A DNA stretch of 64,000 bases from contig DVOW01000034.1 of the NCBI GenBank assembly GCA_018713335.1, positions 25,815 through 89,814 of the forward strand. Direction: 5' to 3'. Origin of the DNA: Candidatus Merdivicinus intestinigallinarum. GTDB lineage: Bacteria > Bacillota > Clostridia > Oscillospirales > Ruminococcaceae. How positions within the stretch are numbered: the first letter of the stretch is position 1; the number at the start of each line of letters is the position of its first letter. The notes beneath the pieces are model-generated. The model did not search any database and was not told the origin of the DNA. It saw only the letters and a list, made by a program, of their open reading frames with translations. This document shows positions 1 to 8,447 of the stretch, in pieces. Both the position numbers and the translations under genes were made by a program.

Positions 1-978
1 CACTTAGGGATGTGGGAGGACGGACTGGGATTTGAGGGGGACGACGGCAACGAAAGCACCGACCCAGTGACCCCTCAGCTCCGGGCCATCGACGCTTTGA
101 ACCCCCTGGACCGCACCTTTGAGGAAGCCCGGAACGGCGGCGTCACCACTGTTTTGACCGGCCCCGGCAGCGCCAACCCCATTTCCGGCCAGTGGGCGGC
201 GGTGAAAACCTTCGGCCGCCGCATTGACGATATGGTCATCAACCCGGCCATCGGCATGAAATTCGCACTGGGGGAAAACCCGAAAACCGTCTATAACGAA
301 AAGAATGCCGCCCCCATGACCCGCATGGCCACGGCGTCCTTAATCCGGGAACAGCTGAAAAAAGCGGAACGGTACCTGGACGATAAGGAACGGGCGGACG
401 AGGAGGAGGATTACGATCTTCCGGAATACGACGCCAAATGCGAAGCCCTGATCCCGGTTCTGGAACGGGAGCAGAAGGCCTTTTTCCACGCGCACCGGGC
501 GGACGACATTTTCACCGCCATCCGCATTGCCAAGGAATTTAAGCTGGATTATGTCATCGTCCACTGCACCGAGGGCCACCTCATCCGGGACATCCTGGCG
601 GCGGAAAAGGTGAAAGCTATCGCCGGGCCCATCCTCTGCGACCGTTCCAAGCCGGAACTGAAAAACCTCAGCGTGGAAGGACCGGCTCTGCTCCACGAAG
701 CGGGCATCCACGCGGCGCTCTGCACCGACCACCCGGTGATCCCCATCCAGTACCTGCCCCTTTGCGCGGGACTGTGCGTCGGGGCCGGCCTGGAAAAAGA
801 GGAAGCCCTGAAAGCCATCACCATTTACGCGGCGGAGGCGGCGGGAATCGACGATAAAGTGGGCTCCCTGGCTCCCGGCAAGGATGCCGACCTGGTGATC
901 TACGAGGAGGACGCCGACCCCTGCGGTCCTTATGCCCGGCCTTCCATGGTCTTTATCAACGGCCAGCAGGTCCTGTAA
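1..978 (+). CDS. Amidohydrolase (imidazolonepropionase-like), 5'-truncated by window edge
   Basis: Metal-dependent hydrolase of the amidohydrolase superfamily; the substrate cannot be told. The frame is open from base 1, whose first codon is His, plausibly the second His of the N-terminal HxH metal motif, so the start lies outside the window. Counting from the Met at base 10, HAHR is at about 160-163, HCTEGH at 185-190 and the CTDHP metal/catalytic Asp-His at 238-242. The C-terminal stretch has the family's typical VGSLAPGKDADLVIY signature before the final beta strands. The stop at 976-978 is followed by a gap with the promoter of the next gene. The family call is firm; the specific enzyme name is not. 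Confidence 0.85.
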   Translation, partial: HLGMWEDGLGFEGDDGNESTDPVTPQLRAIDALNPLDRTFEEARNGGVTTVLTGPGSANPISGQWAAVKTFGRRIDDMVINPAIGMKFALGENPKTVYNEKNAAPMTRMATASLIREQLKKAERYLDDKERADEEEDYDLPEYDAKCEALIPVLEREQKAFFHAHRADDIFTAIRIAKEFKLDYVIVHCTEGHLIRDILAAEKVKAIAGPILCDRSKPELKNLSVEGPALLHEAGIHAALCTDHPVIPIQYLPLCAGLCVGAGLEKEEALKAITIYAAEAAGIDDKVGSLAPGKDADLVIYEEDADPCGPYARPSMVFINGQQVL

Positions 979-1124
979 GGAGGCTGACCGGTTTTGCCGG
1001 AAAGCCCGGCGGGGATCATTGAGCAGTCCCCGGAAGCTGTCATGTGACCCGACATAAAGAACGGGTTTTGTAAGTCAAAATATGAAAATTCTGCACATAT
1101 TTTCCTAATTATTTTGAAAAACAC

Positions 1125-1153
1125 TGGATTTTTCTATGGAATTATGTTATAAT
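1125..1153 (+). promoter_or_regulatory. Extended -10 promoter for hpf
   Basis: TATAAT lies at 1148-1153 preceded by TG (TGtTATAAT), with only a weak -35 (TGGATT at 1125-1130). It sits about 50 bases upstream of the hpf start and the sequence around it is AT-rich. Confidence 0.6.
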
Positions 1154-1205
1154 AAAGCCATAGGAAAGAACCAACCTTTCCAAAATGGATTAGGAGGCAT
1201 GATGT

Positions 1206-1724
1206 ATGAACACAGCTTACAACGCTAGAAAAGTGACCCTGTCCGATTCGTTTAAGGAGCGCGCCGAGCTGAAGCTCAAAAAACTGGACAAGTTTTTTGA
1301 CGATGTGAAAACACAGGTTACGGTATCCGCGCTGAAGGACATTGCCTCTGTGGAGCTGACTGTCTGGGCCAATGGCATGATTTTCCGGGCGGAAGCGAAG
1401 AATGCCGACAAGCTGGACGCTTTGGACGAAGCCATTGAGAACCTGATCCGCCGCATCCGCAAAAACAAGACCCGTTTGCAGAAAAAGGTGAAGGCGTCCG
1501 GATTCGAGCTGCCGGAAGAGCCGGTGCCGGAGGAAGTGGATTACGATGTGATCCGCACCAAGGAAGTGGAGCTGCGGCCCATGTCTGTGGAGGAAGCGAT
1601 CCTCCAGATGAATATGCTGGAGCATACCTTCTTCGTGTTCCTGGATGGAGAAACAGGAAAGGTCTGCACCGTGTACCGCCGCAACAACGGCGGCTATGGG
1701 GTCATTGTGCCAGTCAAAGATTAA
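1206..1724 (+). CDS. hpf: Ribosome hibernation promoting factor, long form (HPF/RaiA)
   Basis: Stationary-phase factor that binds the 30S subunit and, in its long form, dimerises ribosomes into inactive 100S particles. At 172 residues it has the long-form architecture: an N-terminal S30AE domain (about 1-100, with many Lys/Arg such as RRIRKNKTRLQKKVK near its end), a linker rich in Glu and Pro, and a C-terminal dimerisation domain (about 115-172) containing the characteristic MSVEEAILQMNMLEHTFFVF stretch. The start is chosen from the TTAGGAGG site at 1190-1197. The gene is monocistronic, with an extended -10 promoter upstream and a strong terminator downstream. Confidence 0.95.
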   Translation: MNTAYNARKVTLSDSFKERAELKLKKLDKFFDDVKTQVTVSALKDIASVELTVWANGMIFRAEAKNADKLDALDEAIENLIRRIRKNKTRLQKKVKASGFELPEEPVPEEVDYDVIRTKEVELRPMSVEEAILQMNMLEHTFFVFLDGETGKVCTVYRRNNGGYGVIVPVKD

Positions 1725-1763
1725 AGGTCCGGCGAAAGCCGGCTGCAAATAGGATAGAAAACG

Positions 1764-1791
1764 GGCGGGGATTTTTCTCCGCCCGTTTTTT
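1764..1791 (+). terminator. Rho-independent terminator of hpf
   Basis: GC hairpin (GGCGGGGA...TCTCCGCC) followed by a T run. The same 28 bases recur exactly at 2097-2124, on the far side of a hairpin-rich insert. Confidence 0.85.
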
Positions 1792-1795
1792 AACA

Positions 1796-2096
1796 GTGTG
1801 TTTGTACAAGAAGAAAATTGAAAGTTTTACTCGATTTTTTTCAAAAAATCGTAGGGGTGAAGGGGGCAAAGCCCCATTCTCGCTCACCGCAGTGAGCGAA
1901 ATTTTGTCCTTTTCGCGGCTCAGCCGCGAAACATCAAAAGAAAAGCGGGTCCGCAGACCCGCCGCGGATGTCCCCGCGATTGAATTTTGCAAAGCAAAAT
2001 TCAATTTTAAAACGATTAATTTATTTCCACGGTGTATTTGCGTTAGCAAACAACAAACCTTTGTGTATTTTGTACATTGTTTTTCTGATACTCTAA
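1796..2096. repeat. Hairpin-mosaic island between duplicated terminators
   Basis: No gene is supported here although a frame stays open. The stretch is a string of short perfect palindromes: CGATTTTTT/AAAAAATCG (about 1831), GGGC-AAA-GCCC (1865), CGCTCAC/GTGAGCG (1882), TCGCGGCT/AGCCGCGA (1911), GCGGGTC/GACCCGC (1946) and GAATTTTGC/GCAAAATTC (1983). The first two modules recur at 28297-28356 with altered stems. It is interpreted as a composite repeat insertion. Confidence 0.7.
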
Positions 2097-2124
2097 GGCG
2101 GGGATTTTTCTCCGCCCGTTTTTT
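2097..2124 (+). repeat. Second exact copy of the hpf terminator
   Basis: Identical over 28 bases to 1764-1791. It retains hairpin plus T tract, so it could still terminate, and it lies 32 bases before the -10 of the next gene. Confidence 0.8.
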
Positions 2125-2155
2125 GCGGGAAAGCCTTTTCGGAACCCCTTTTTTC

Positions 2156-2164
2156 TGGTATAAT
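2156..2164 (+). promoter_or_regulatory. Extended -10 promoter (TGGTATAAT)
   Basis: TGGTATAAT at 2156-2164, 49 bases upstream of the methyltransferase start. There is no good -35 because the duplicated terminator occupies that region. Confidence 0.55.
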
Positions 2165-2212
2165 ATTACTGATACAAGCGAATTATGTCGAAAACATCAT
2201 AAGGAGAAATTT

Positions 2213-3349
2213 ATGGAATATCAATACACAGCTCCCTGCCATTTTGGACTGGAAAGCGTTCTGTCCGGGGAACTCAAACGCATGGGCGCCCAGAATGTGG
2301 CGGCTATTGACGGGCGGGTGTCCTTTACTGGGGATTTTTCCATCCTGGCCCGGGCAAACCTAAACCTAAGGACAGCGGAACGGGTGCTCCTCTGCCTGGG
2401 GGAATTTGAGGCCCGTTCCTTTACGGAACTGTTCGACCAGGTGCGGCAGCTTCCCTTTGAGGAGTTTATTGGGAAACACGACGCCTTCCCGGTCAAGGGT
2501 CATTCCGTTCATTCCCAGCTGCACAGCGTCCCGGACTGCCAGTCCATCATCAAAAAAGCGGCGGTGGAACGGTTAAAGGAAAAATACGGCCTCAGCTGGT
2601 TTGAGGAAACCGGGCCGGTGCACCAGATCCAGTTCACCATTTTGAAGGATAAGGTGAGCATTTACCTGGACACTTCGGGGGCCGGCCTGCACAAGCGGGG
2701 ATACCGGAAAAACGGCAACGAAGCCCCCATCAAGGAAACCCTGGCGGCGGGGATCCTGGATCTCATGCGGGTGCGGCGGGACAGCGTGTTCTACGACCCC
2801 TTCTGCGGCTCCGGCACTTTTTTGATTGAAGCGGCCTTGAAGGGCATGAACATCCCGGCAGGCATCAACCGGAATTTCGCGGCCCAGCAGTGGGACTGCA
2901 TCCCGGCAAAAATCTGGGCGGAGGAACGGACGCGAGGCTTAGACTTGGTGCGGCGGGACGCCAAATTTGCGGCATACGGCAGCGATATTGACCCCAAAGC
3001 GGTGGAGTTGGCCCTGTTTAACGCCAACAAAGCGGGGATCGCGCCCCGTGTCCGCATCCGGACCCGGTCCATCCGGGAGTTCCGCACAGTGACGGACGAG
3101 GGAATTATTGTCACCAACCCGCCTTACGGCGAGCGCTTGCTGGATGTGGAGGCTGCCCGGAAAATTTACCGGGACATGGGCAAGGCCTTTGAGCGCCGGG
3201 ACGGGTTTACCTACGCCATCATTTCCCCGGATGAGAAATTCGAGCAGTATTTTGGACGCCGGGCGTCCAAGCGGCGCAAGCTCTATAATGGCATGCTCAA
3301 ATGCAACCTCTACTGCTACGTCCCCCGTGCGGGGAAGCCCCGCGGCTAA
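2213..3349 (+). CDS. THUMP-domain class I SAM-dependent rRNA methyltransferase (RlmL/YpsC-like)
   Basis: Predicted 23S rRNA guanine-N2 methyltransferase. The 378-residue protein has an N-terminal ferredoxin-like/THUMP RNA-binding part (about 1-160), then a Rossmann methyltransferase domain with the SAM motif DPFCGSGTF near 195-203 and the catalytic NPPYGER near 302-308. The start at 2213 is chosen for AAGGAG at 2201-2206; the frame is open further upstream, but only through repeat DNA. The final residues, AGKPRG plus the TAA stop, are encoded by a 32-bp repeat module (3329-3360) that also ends the unrelated gene at 26604-28208, so the natural C-terminus was probably replaced. Whether it corresponds to RlmL or RlmK-less YpsC specificity is inferred. 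Confidence 0.88.
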   Translation: MEYQYTAPCHFGLESVLSGELKRMGAQNVAAIDGRVSFTGDFSILARANLNLRTAERVLLCLGEFEARSFTELFDQVRQLPFEEFIGKHDAFPVKGHSVHSQLHSVPDCQSIIKKAAVERLKEKYGLSWFEETGPVHQIQFTILKDKVSIYLDTSGAGLHKRGYRKNGNEAPIKETLAAGILDLMRVRRDSVFYDPFCGSGTFLIEAALKGMNIPAGINRNFAAQQWDCIPAKIWAEERTRGLDLVRRDAKFAAYGSDIDPKAVELALFNANKAGIAPRVRIRTRSIREFRTVTDEGIIVTNPPYGERLLDVEAARKIYRDMGKAFERRDGFTYAIISPDEKFEQYFGRRASKRRKLYNGMLKCNLYCYVPRAGKPRG

Positions 3350-3450
3350 TTCGACGCGGCCGTGGTGTCCCGCGACAGGCTTCGGCTGGCGCAAACAAGC
3401 TGCGCCCCTGGTAAAAATCCCCCGAAATGACGATTATTGGCCCGGTTACC
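3329..3450. repeat. Stem-loop repeat module at the 3' end of the methyltransferase gene
   Basis: Bases 3329-3360 (GCGGGG-AAG-CCCCGC then GGCTAATTCGACGCGGC) are identical to 28188-28219 and match 8376-8407 on the other strand with a different loop (TAA). The continuation, with a GGCGCA...TGCGCC hairpin and then CCCCGAAATGA, matches the layout of 11008-11095 and 35030-35105. Confidence 0.8.
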
Positions 3451-3471
3451 GGGCAAGGAGGCAGACCATTG

Positions 3472-4734
3472 ATGACCTTTTCCGATGCCCTGGCGGCCAT
3501 CCACAGCCGCCCCAGAGGGGCAGAACGAACCCTTTCCCGCATCCGCGCCTTAATGGACCGGCTGGGCAATCCCCAGGACCGTTTGCGCTTTTTGCATATC
3601 GCCGGGAGCAACGGGAAAGGCTCGGCGGCGGTTATGCTTTCCTCGGTTCTGAAAGAAGGGGGCTACCGGACGGGGCTTTCCATTTCCCCGTATATCCTGG
3701 ATTTCCGGGAACGGTTCCAGGTCGACGGGGAGATGATCCCCGAGGAGGAGCTGGCCTTCTGGGCCGGGAAGGTGCTGGAGCAGGCGGACATTTTGGACAA
3801 AGAGGGCATTCACTGCACCGAGTTTGAGTGCTGCGCCGCCCTGGCCTTTTGCTGGTTTGCGGAAAAACAGTGCGACGCTGTGGTGCTGGAAACCGGCTTG
3901 GGCGGCAAAAACGACGCCACCAACGTCATCGGAAGGCCGTTAGTTTCCATCATCATGGCCCTGTCCCTGGAGCACACCGCGCTTTTGGGCAATACGATTG
4001 AGGAAATCGCCGGGGAAAAGGCGGGGATCATCAAAGGCGGGAAGGCGGTGCTTTATCCTGTCCAGGAACCGGAGGCCCTGGGCGTCATTTACGAACGCTG
4101 CGGGGAAACCGGGACGGCCCTTTATATGCCCAGCCCGTCCGGTGTGGAGATCCTTGAAAACAGCCGGGAAGGCGTGGCCTTTGGCTGGGACGGGCAGGAA
4201 TATCGGATTCCCCTGGCCGGGAGCCACCAGGCCATGAACGCTGTGACCGTCTTGGAAACCCTGCGGGCGGTGTCGGATGTACTGCCGGTTTCCCTGCGGG
4301 ATATTCATGCCGGACTTGCCAAGGCGCGGTTCCCGGTGCGGTTTGAAACAGTGGGGGAGCATCCGGCAGTGGTGCTGGACGGGGCCCACAACCCTCAGGG
4401 GGCCCAGGTGCTGGCCAGCCTGCTGGAGCTTTGCCCGGAATCTCCGAAAATCGGGATCGTGGGGATGCTGGCGGACAAGGACTGGACCCATACCGTCCAG
4501 GTATTGTCCAAACAGTTCGATCAGCTGCTGGCTGTGCCGGTGCCAAACCCCAGAGCCTGCGTGGAGCCGGAAAAGCTGGCCGGTGAGGCGGGGAAATGGT
4601 GTGAAGCGCAGCCTTGCGGGGATTTGCAGGAGGCATTGGAGCAGGCCCGGGCGCTTGCCGGGGAAAAGGGCCTGATTTGCTGCGCCGGTTCCCTGTTTTT
4701 AGCGGCGGAAATGAGAAAAGTAGTGTGTAAGTGA
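3472..4734 (+). CDS. folC: Bifunctional folylpolyglutamate synthase / dihydrofolate synthase
   Basis: Adds glutamate to folates, and in bacteria commonly also joins dihydropteroate to the first glutamate; Mur-ligase family, cytosolic. The 420-residue protein has the ATP-binding loop HIAGSNGKGS at about 42-51, the family's SPY and ERFQ substrate segment near 66-82, ETGLGGKNDATN near 140 and DGAHNPQG in the C-terminal domain near 303. The start at 3472 is chosen because AAGGAGG at 3454-3460 is well spaced; an upstream in-frame ATG at 3427 lies within repeat sequence. No other folate gene is adjacent. Confidence 0.93.
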   Translation: MTFSDALAAIHSRPRGAERTLSRIRALMDRLGNPQDRLRFLHIAGSNGKGSAAVMLSSVLKEGGYRTGLSISPYILDFRERFQVDGEMIPEEELAFWAGKVLEQADILDKEGIHCTEFECCAALAFCWFAEKQCDAVVLETGLGGKNDATNVIGRPLVSIIMALSLEHTALLGNTIEEIAGEKAGIIKGGKAVLYPVQEPEALGVIYERCGETGTALYMPSPSGVEILENSREGVAFGWDGQEYRIPLAGSHQAMNAVTVLETLRAVSDVLPVSLRDIHAGLAKARFPVRFETVGEHPAVVLDGAHNPQGAQVLASLLELCPESPKIGIVGMLADKDWTHTVQVLSKQFDQLLAVPVPNPRACVEPEKLAGEAGKWCEAQPCGDLQEALEQARALAGEKGLICCAGSLFLAAEMRKVVCK

Positions 4735-4774
4735 GGAAATTGGGCGGCGTTTCCCGTTTCCTTTTTAGAAACCA

Positions 4775-6667
4775 ATGAGAAAGGGAATGGGGAAAATGCG
4801 GAGCTTTTTCCGGGAAAACTTCAATATGCTGAAAAACGGGAGGGGATTTTTCCGGTTTGAGCTTCTCTATAAACTGGCGGGCATTGCCGTAATGGCCCCC
4901 ACCATGCTGGTGCTGCTCAACGGTTCTCTGCGCCTGTCGGGCCTTACTTATCTGACAAACGACAATATTTTCCGGTATCTGCGCCATCCGGCGGGGGTCC
5001 TGTTTGTTTTGTGCGCTGTGGCGGCGGTTTCTTTCAACCTGCTTGTGGAGCTGTCTGCCCTGGCGTTTTATTTTTACGCCAAACAGCAGGGACGGCTGCT
5101 GACGGCCCGGCAGATGTTTGTAGCCGGGATAAAGACCTCCATGCGGCTTTTCCGCCCGAAAAATATGCCCATGGCCTTCTTTTTGGTGCTGGTTGTCCCC
5201 GTGACCAGCCTGCCTTTGGTCCTCATGTACCTGTTTACCATCCGGGTCCCGGAATTTATTACCCGGTACATCCGGGGGAATACGCCGCTGATGGCGGCAG
5301 CCGTAGCCTTGCTGGCTGTCCTGTTGATTTTGTCCCTGTGGCTTTTGTTCTGCGTCCAGTATTTTACTCTGGAAGGGATGAGCTTTGGGGAAGCCTGCCG
5401 GGCCAGCGTCCGGCTGCACCGCGGGCGGGCCATGCGGACGGCGGGCTGGCTTTTCTGCTGGCAGGCCATGGTTTTGGGGGTGCTGTTCCTTGCGTACCTG
5501 TTGTTTTTAGGGGCGGCTCTTTTGATTTCCAAAATCTTTATTCCCGGCACCGGGGCGATGGAAGTATTTTTGTCGGTCTTTCAGTGGCTCAACCTGCTGG
5601 CGCTGCTGGCTGGGTTCTGCGTGGGGGTGCCGGCTGTGGCGACTGCCGCCGGCGGGCTGTATTTCCGGCTGAAAAAGGAGAAAAAAGAAAAGCTGGTCCC
5701 CTTAAAGAAGCTGGACCTTCCCCGGGGCAGGGCCATGGATGCCCGGCTGAAATGGGGCACTATGGCAGTTTTAGCCGCCCTGGCGGTGATGAACGTGGGG
5801 TACATCTGGCCTTCCATGGACCGGGGGACTTTAGGGGTCATCGAGGGAATGCAGAAGCCCCTGATTACGGCCCACCGGGGAAATTCAAAGGTCGCGCCGG
5901 AAAATACCATGGCCGCGTTTCAGTCCGCATTGGACGCCGGGGCGGATATGGTGGAACTGGACGTCCAGCAGCTGGGGGACGGCGCCCTGATCATTATGCA
6001 CGACAGTAATTTTAAGCGCACCGCCGGCATAGACTTGAATGTATGGGACGCGGACGCCGGTACGGCGGCGGAAATGGACGCGGGCAGCTGGTTTTCGGAG
6101 GAGTTTGCCGGGGAGCCGGTCCCGACTTTGGAGGAAGCCGTTGTATTCGCCAAGGAAAACGGGCTGCGGCTGAACATCGAGCTGAAATCCAGCGGCCACG
6201 AAGACTCTTTGGTGGAATCTGTGGTGCGCCTGCTGAAGAAGTACCGCTTTGAGGACCAGTGTATCCTGACCTCCCTTCAGTACAGCCTGCTGAAGCAGGT
6301 GAAGGAGCTGAATCCGGACCTCATGACCGGATACATCCTTTCGGTGGCTTACGGGCCTTTTTACAGCATGGAAGCGGCGGACCAGTTCAGTGTCCGGTCC
6401 GATTTTGTCACGCCCTCCATGGTGCGTTCCATCCACGACAGCGGCAAACGGATCATGGTCTGGACCGTCAACGATGAGGACCGGATCGAGCAGCTGCGGG
6501 AATGGCGGGTGGACAACATCATTACGGATAACACTGTGCTGGCCCGTTCCATTGTGGATGAACCCAACACCAACTCCGCCCTGCTGCTGGCTTTTGAGGA
6601 GTTTTTCACCGGGGACAGCTTTTCCACCAGCGCCAAGCGGTTCTGGAAGGCCGCCTTCCGGCCGTGA
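4775..6667 (+). CDS. Membrane-anchored glycerophosphodiester phosphodiesterase
   Basis: The C-terminal third (about 360-600) is a GDPD TIM-barrel domain that hydrolyses glycerophosphodiesters to glycerol-3-phosphate and an alcohol: ITAHRGN with the first catalytic His near 366, PENT, ELDVQ and MHDSNFKRT follow in the usual order. It is preceded by about 330 residues containing several hydrophobic helices, which matches the GDPD membrane domain found in Firmicutes and may act on lipoteichoic-acid or phospholipid head groups at the membrane. The start is uncertain: Met codons at 4775, 4787 and 4796 are all possible and only a modest AGAAAGGGA site precedes the last two. It stands alone, and repeat DNA begins straight after the stop. 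Confidence 0.88.
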   Translation: MRKGMGKMRSFFRENFNMLKNGRGFFRFELLYKLAGIAVMAPTMLVLLNGSLRLSGLTYLTNDNIFRYLRHPAGVLFVLCAVAAVSFNLLVELSALAFYFYAKQQGRLLTARQMFVAGIKTSMRLFRPKNMPMAFFLVLVVPVTSLPLVLMYLFTIRVPEFITRYIRGNTPLMAAAVALLAVLLILSLWLLFCVQYFTLEGMSFGEACRASVRLHRGRAMRTAGWLFCWQAMVLGVLFLAYLLFLGAALLISKIFIPGTGAMEVFLSVFQWLNLLALLAGFCVGVPAVATAAGGLYFRLKKEKKEKLVPLKKLDLPRGRAMDARLKWGTMAVLAALAVMNVGYIWPSMDRGTLGVIEGMQKPLITAHRGNSKVAPENTMAAFQSALDAGADMVELDVQQLGDGALIIMHDSNFKRTAGIDLNVWDADAGTAAEMDAGSWFSEEFAGEPVPTLEEAVVFAKENGLRLNIELKSSGHEDSLVESVVRLLKKYRFEDQCILTSLQYSLLKQVKELNPDLMTGYILSVAYGPFYSMEAADQFSVRSDFVTPSMVRSIHDSGKRIMVWTVNDEDRIEQLREWRVDNIITDNTVLARSIVDEPNTNSALLLAFEEFFTGDSFSTSAKRFWKAAFRP

Positions 6668-6982
6668 TCCTGTAGGGGACGACGCCCACGTCCGCCCCTA
6701 TAAAATTTTTGCGGCCTTTCGTTGGAATTGTAGGGGCCGGGTTGCCCGGCCCGTAATTTTTCAGAAACATAGCGATTTATTCACGGGCGGGGAAACCCCG
6801 CCCCTACAATTATGTCTTCTGTTTTATTTTGGAAAAAAGGGGATGAACCCCTCCATAACGCCGCAGCCGTCATGAATTTATTCATGACAAGCGGACGTTC
6901 CAGCGGTAAATTAGACGTGTGCGGCCGCGCCGCGCCATCAAGCAGGCTTGCTGGCTTTGGCGGCCCGGCCTCCGGGCCCGGG
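6668..6982. repeat. Stem-loop repeat island A
   Basis: About 315 bases without a credible gene. It holds a 32-base mini-element (6671-6702), then an 86-base element at 6726-6811 with 12-base perfect terminal inverted repeats (AATTGTAGGGGC / GCCCCTACAATT), then the CCTCCATAACG...TTCCAGCGG module with internal stem GTCATG/CATGAC (6869-6888), a GCCA-CAAGC hairpin (6934-6955), and the 18-base GC-rich end CCGGCCTCCGGGCCCGGG (6965-6982), which recurs at 8429-8446. Confidence 0.75.
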
Positions 6983-7006
6983 TTATGCACCTTTTGGCCA
7001 TTTCCT

Positions 7007-7014
7007 CATATAAT
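7007..7014 (+). promoter_or_regulatory. -10-like element CATATAAT before the Cys-rich gene
   Basis: CATATAAT at 7007-7014 lies 53 bases before the start at 7068. It contains a consensus TATAAT but no convincing sigma-A -35 at the right distance. The CATA-type -10, with AC 16 bases upstream (6989-6990), also resembles mother-cell sigma-E/sigma-K promoters; this is only suggestive. Confidence 0.4.
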
Positions 7015-7067
7015 GCAGTACGGACACTCTATGGAGGCCCGCCAATACTTAGTATAGGAGGATGGTT

Positions 7068-7889
7068 ATGGCAGAATCCAACGCTTCAAACAACAGCGCC
7101 GCCGTAGGCGCTAACTGCTTTAAGGAAGCGGTCTGCGTCAGCGCCGGCCGCATTTATGATTCCTGCTCGTCAAAAGACTGCCTGGAGGATCTGCGGGTAT
7201 TCTTTACCGATACCGCCCAGGCTGCCGTGGACGCCGCCCAGAGCATCAAATGCCGGAAGGCGGAGGTCCTCAATGTGTTCATGGATGTGGAGAGCGTGCC
7301 CTTTAACAAGGGGTTCTTTTCCGTTGATATGACCTACTACTTTATGATTACCCTGGATGTTTACGCAGCCACCATGGCCCCGCCGGTGACGATCCAGGGC
7401 GTGGCGGTGTTCAGCAAAAAGGTCATCCTGTACGGCTCCGAGGGCAGCGTCAAGAGCTTTTCCTCCGCCATGCAGGCGGATCCCATGTCCGATGACTGCA
7501 CCCTGACCTCCGACTGCCCCAACGCCAAGGTGCAGGTGGTGGACCCCATCATCCTGTCCTGCCGGGTCACCGATTCCGCCCTCTGCGGCGACTGCGCAAT
7601 CACCATCCCGCCCTGCATCGCGGGCCGGTTCAACGGCACCTTCCTCACCGGGGCGGTACAGCGGTATGTGTATGTAAGCATCGGTATTTTCTCCATTGTC
7701 CAGCTGGAACGGGACGTCCAGATGATGATCCCTGTTTACGACTTCTGCCTGCCGGATAAGGAATGCGCCAACGGCGGCGGGAATGCCACGGACGATCCCT
7801 GCGAACTGTTCCGCCGGATTAAATTCCCTGTCAACGAGTTCTTCCCGCCCAGACTGGCGGAGCTGGACTGCGAGGACACCATCAGCTGA
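7068..7889 (+). CDS. Conserved Cys-rich protein of unknown function
   Basis: A 273-residue protein with 15 cysteines, no signal peptide and no membrane segment. I recognise the general look (an N-terminal FKEAVCV-AGRIYDSCS-KDCLEDL pattern and a central FSKKVILYGSEG segment) as a conserved clostridial hypothetical protein, but I know no function for it. The start is set at 7068 because TAGGAGG (7055-7061) is ideally spaced; ATG at 7062 overlaps that site. The gene is monocistronic, with a terminator just downstream. High cysteine content without export is typical of spore-coat or crust proteins, so a structural spore role is possible but unproven. Confidence 0.8.
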   Translation: MAESNASNNSAAVGANCFKEAVCVSAGRIYDSCSSKDCLEDLRVFFTDTAQAAVDAAQSIKCRKAEVLNVFMDVESVPFNKGFFSVDMTYYFMITLDVYAATMAPPVTIQGVAVFSKKVILYGSEGSVKSFSSAMQADPMSDDCTLTSDCPNAKVQVVDPIILSCRVTDSALCGDCAITIPPCIAGRFNGTFLTGAVQRYVYVSIGIFSIVQLERDVQMMIPVYDFCLPDKECANGGGNATDDPCELFRRIKFPVNEFFPPRLAELDCEDTIS

Positions 7890-7910
7890 TTTCCGAAACG
7901 ACCAAAAACG

Positions 7911-7951
7911 CGGGCGGCCACATCGTCAGACGGGTGGCCGTCCGTTTTTTA
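7911..7951 (+). terminator. Terminator after the Cys-rich gene
   Basis: CGGGCGGCCAC (7911-7921) pairs with GTGGCCGTCCG (7934-7944), one G-U pair, followed by six T. Confidence 0.85.
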
Positions 7952-7995
7952 TATTGTTATATGCGGGTCGGGCACAATTCTCACGAAATATCCCG

Positions 7996-8446
7996 GATAA
8001 ATTGTAGGGGCGGCGAATCGCCGCCCGCCAGATTCCCCGAAACGTTTTTGCATTTTACGCGGGCCGGGCGACTGTCGTGAATAAATTCACGACGGCCCCT
8101 ACAACCGGCGAATCGCCGTGTGACTGTCGTCAAGCAAGCTTGACGACGCGCCGCGGCATTGCACCACGCGCCGGATTTTTGAACGGCGGGATGAACCGCC
8201 ATTTTCGATACAGATTCCCCGAAATGAATCACGGCGTTTCGGCGAATCCGGCGGGACGGGAAACCCGTCCCCTACAAATCCATTATCATTTGATTTACCA
8301 AAACAATAGAAAATGAAACCTCCCCATAACGGCAAGTTTATCTTGCCGTTCCAGCGGTCGGTGTGGGGCTGTGCGGCCGCGTCGAATTAACAGCGGGGTT
8401 ACCCCGCCGGCCGCGTCGTCTTGGCAGTCCGGCCTCCGGGCCCGGG
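7996..8446. repeat. Stem-loop repeat island B
   Basis: About 450 bases with no supported gene. In order: an element bounded by TTGTAGGGGC (8002-8011) and GCCCCTACAA (8095-8104) with inner stems GGCG-AAT-CGCC and GTCGTG/CACGAC (8074-8093); a GTCGTCAAGC/GCTTGACGAC hairpin (8126-8147); the 204-base twin segment 8181-8384; the reverse copy of the GCGGGG-CCCCGC/AATTCGACGCGGC module (8376-8407); and the GC-rich end 8429-8446 that touches the next promoter. Confidence 0.8.
8181..8384. repeat. 204-bp repeat, copy 1 (twin of 11040-11243)
   Basis: Same length as 11040-11243 with only about ten substitutions, several of which are paired changes within the AACGGCAAG-TTTAT-CTTGCCGTT hairpin at 8328-8350. 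Confidence 0.9.
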
Positions 8447-8447
8447 C

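Noticed and set aside
1796..2212. N-terminal extension of the methyltransferase frame through the hairpin island
   Set aside because: The frame stays open by chance across palindromes; the family N-terminus and a Shine-Dalgarno site both point to ATG 2213.
4085..5419. Long antisense ORFs opposite folC, GDPD, recN and the transglutaminase gene
   Set aside because: Shadow frames of GC-rich coding sequence with His/Pro/Gly-rich translations and no motifs.
6726..8104. CRISPR array from repeated hairpins
   Set aside because: Repeats are irregular in spacing, differ in stem sequence and have no uniform spacers or cas genes.
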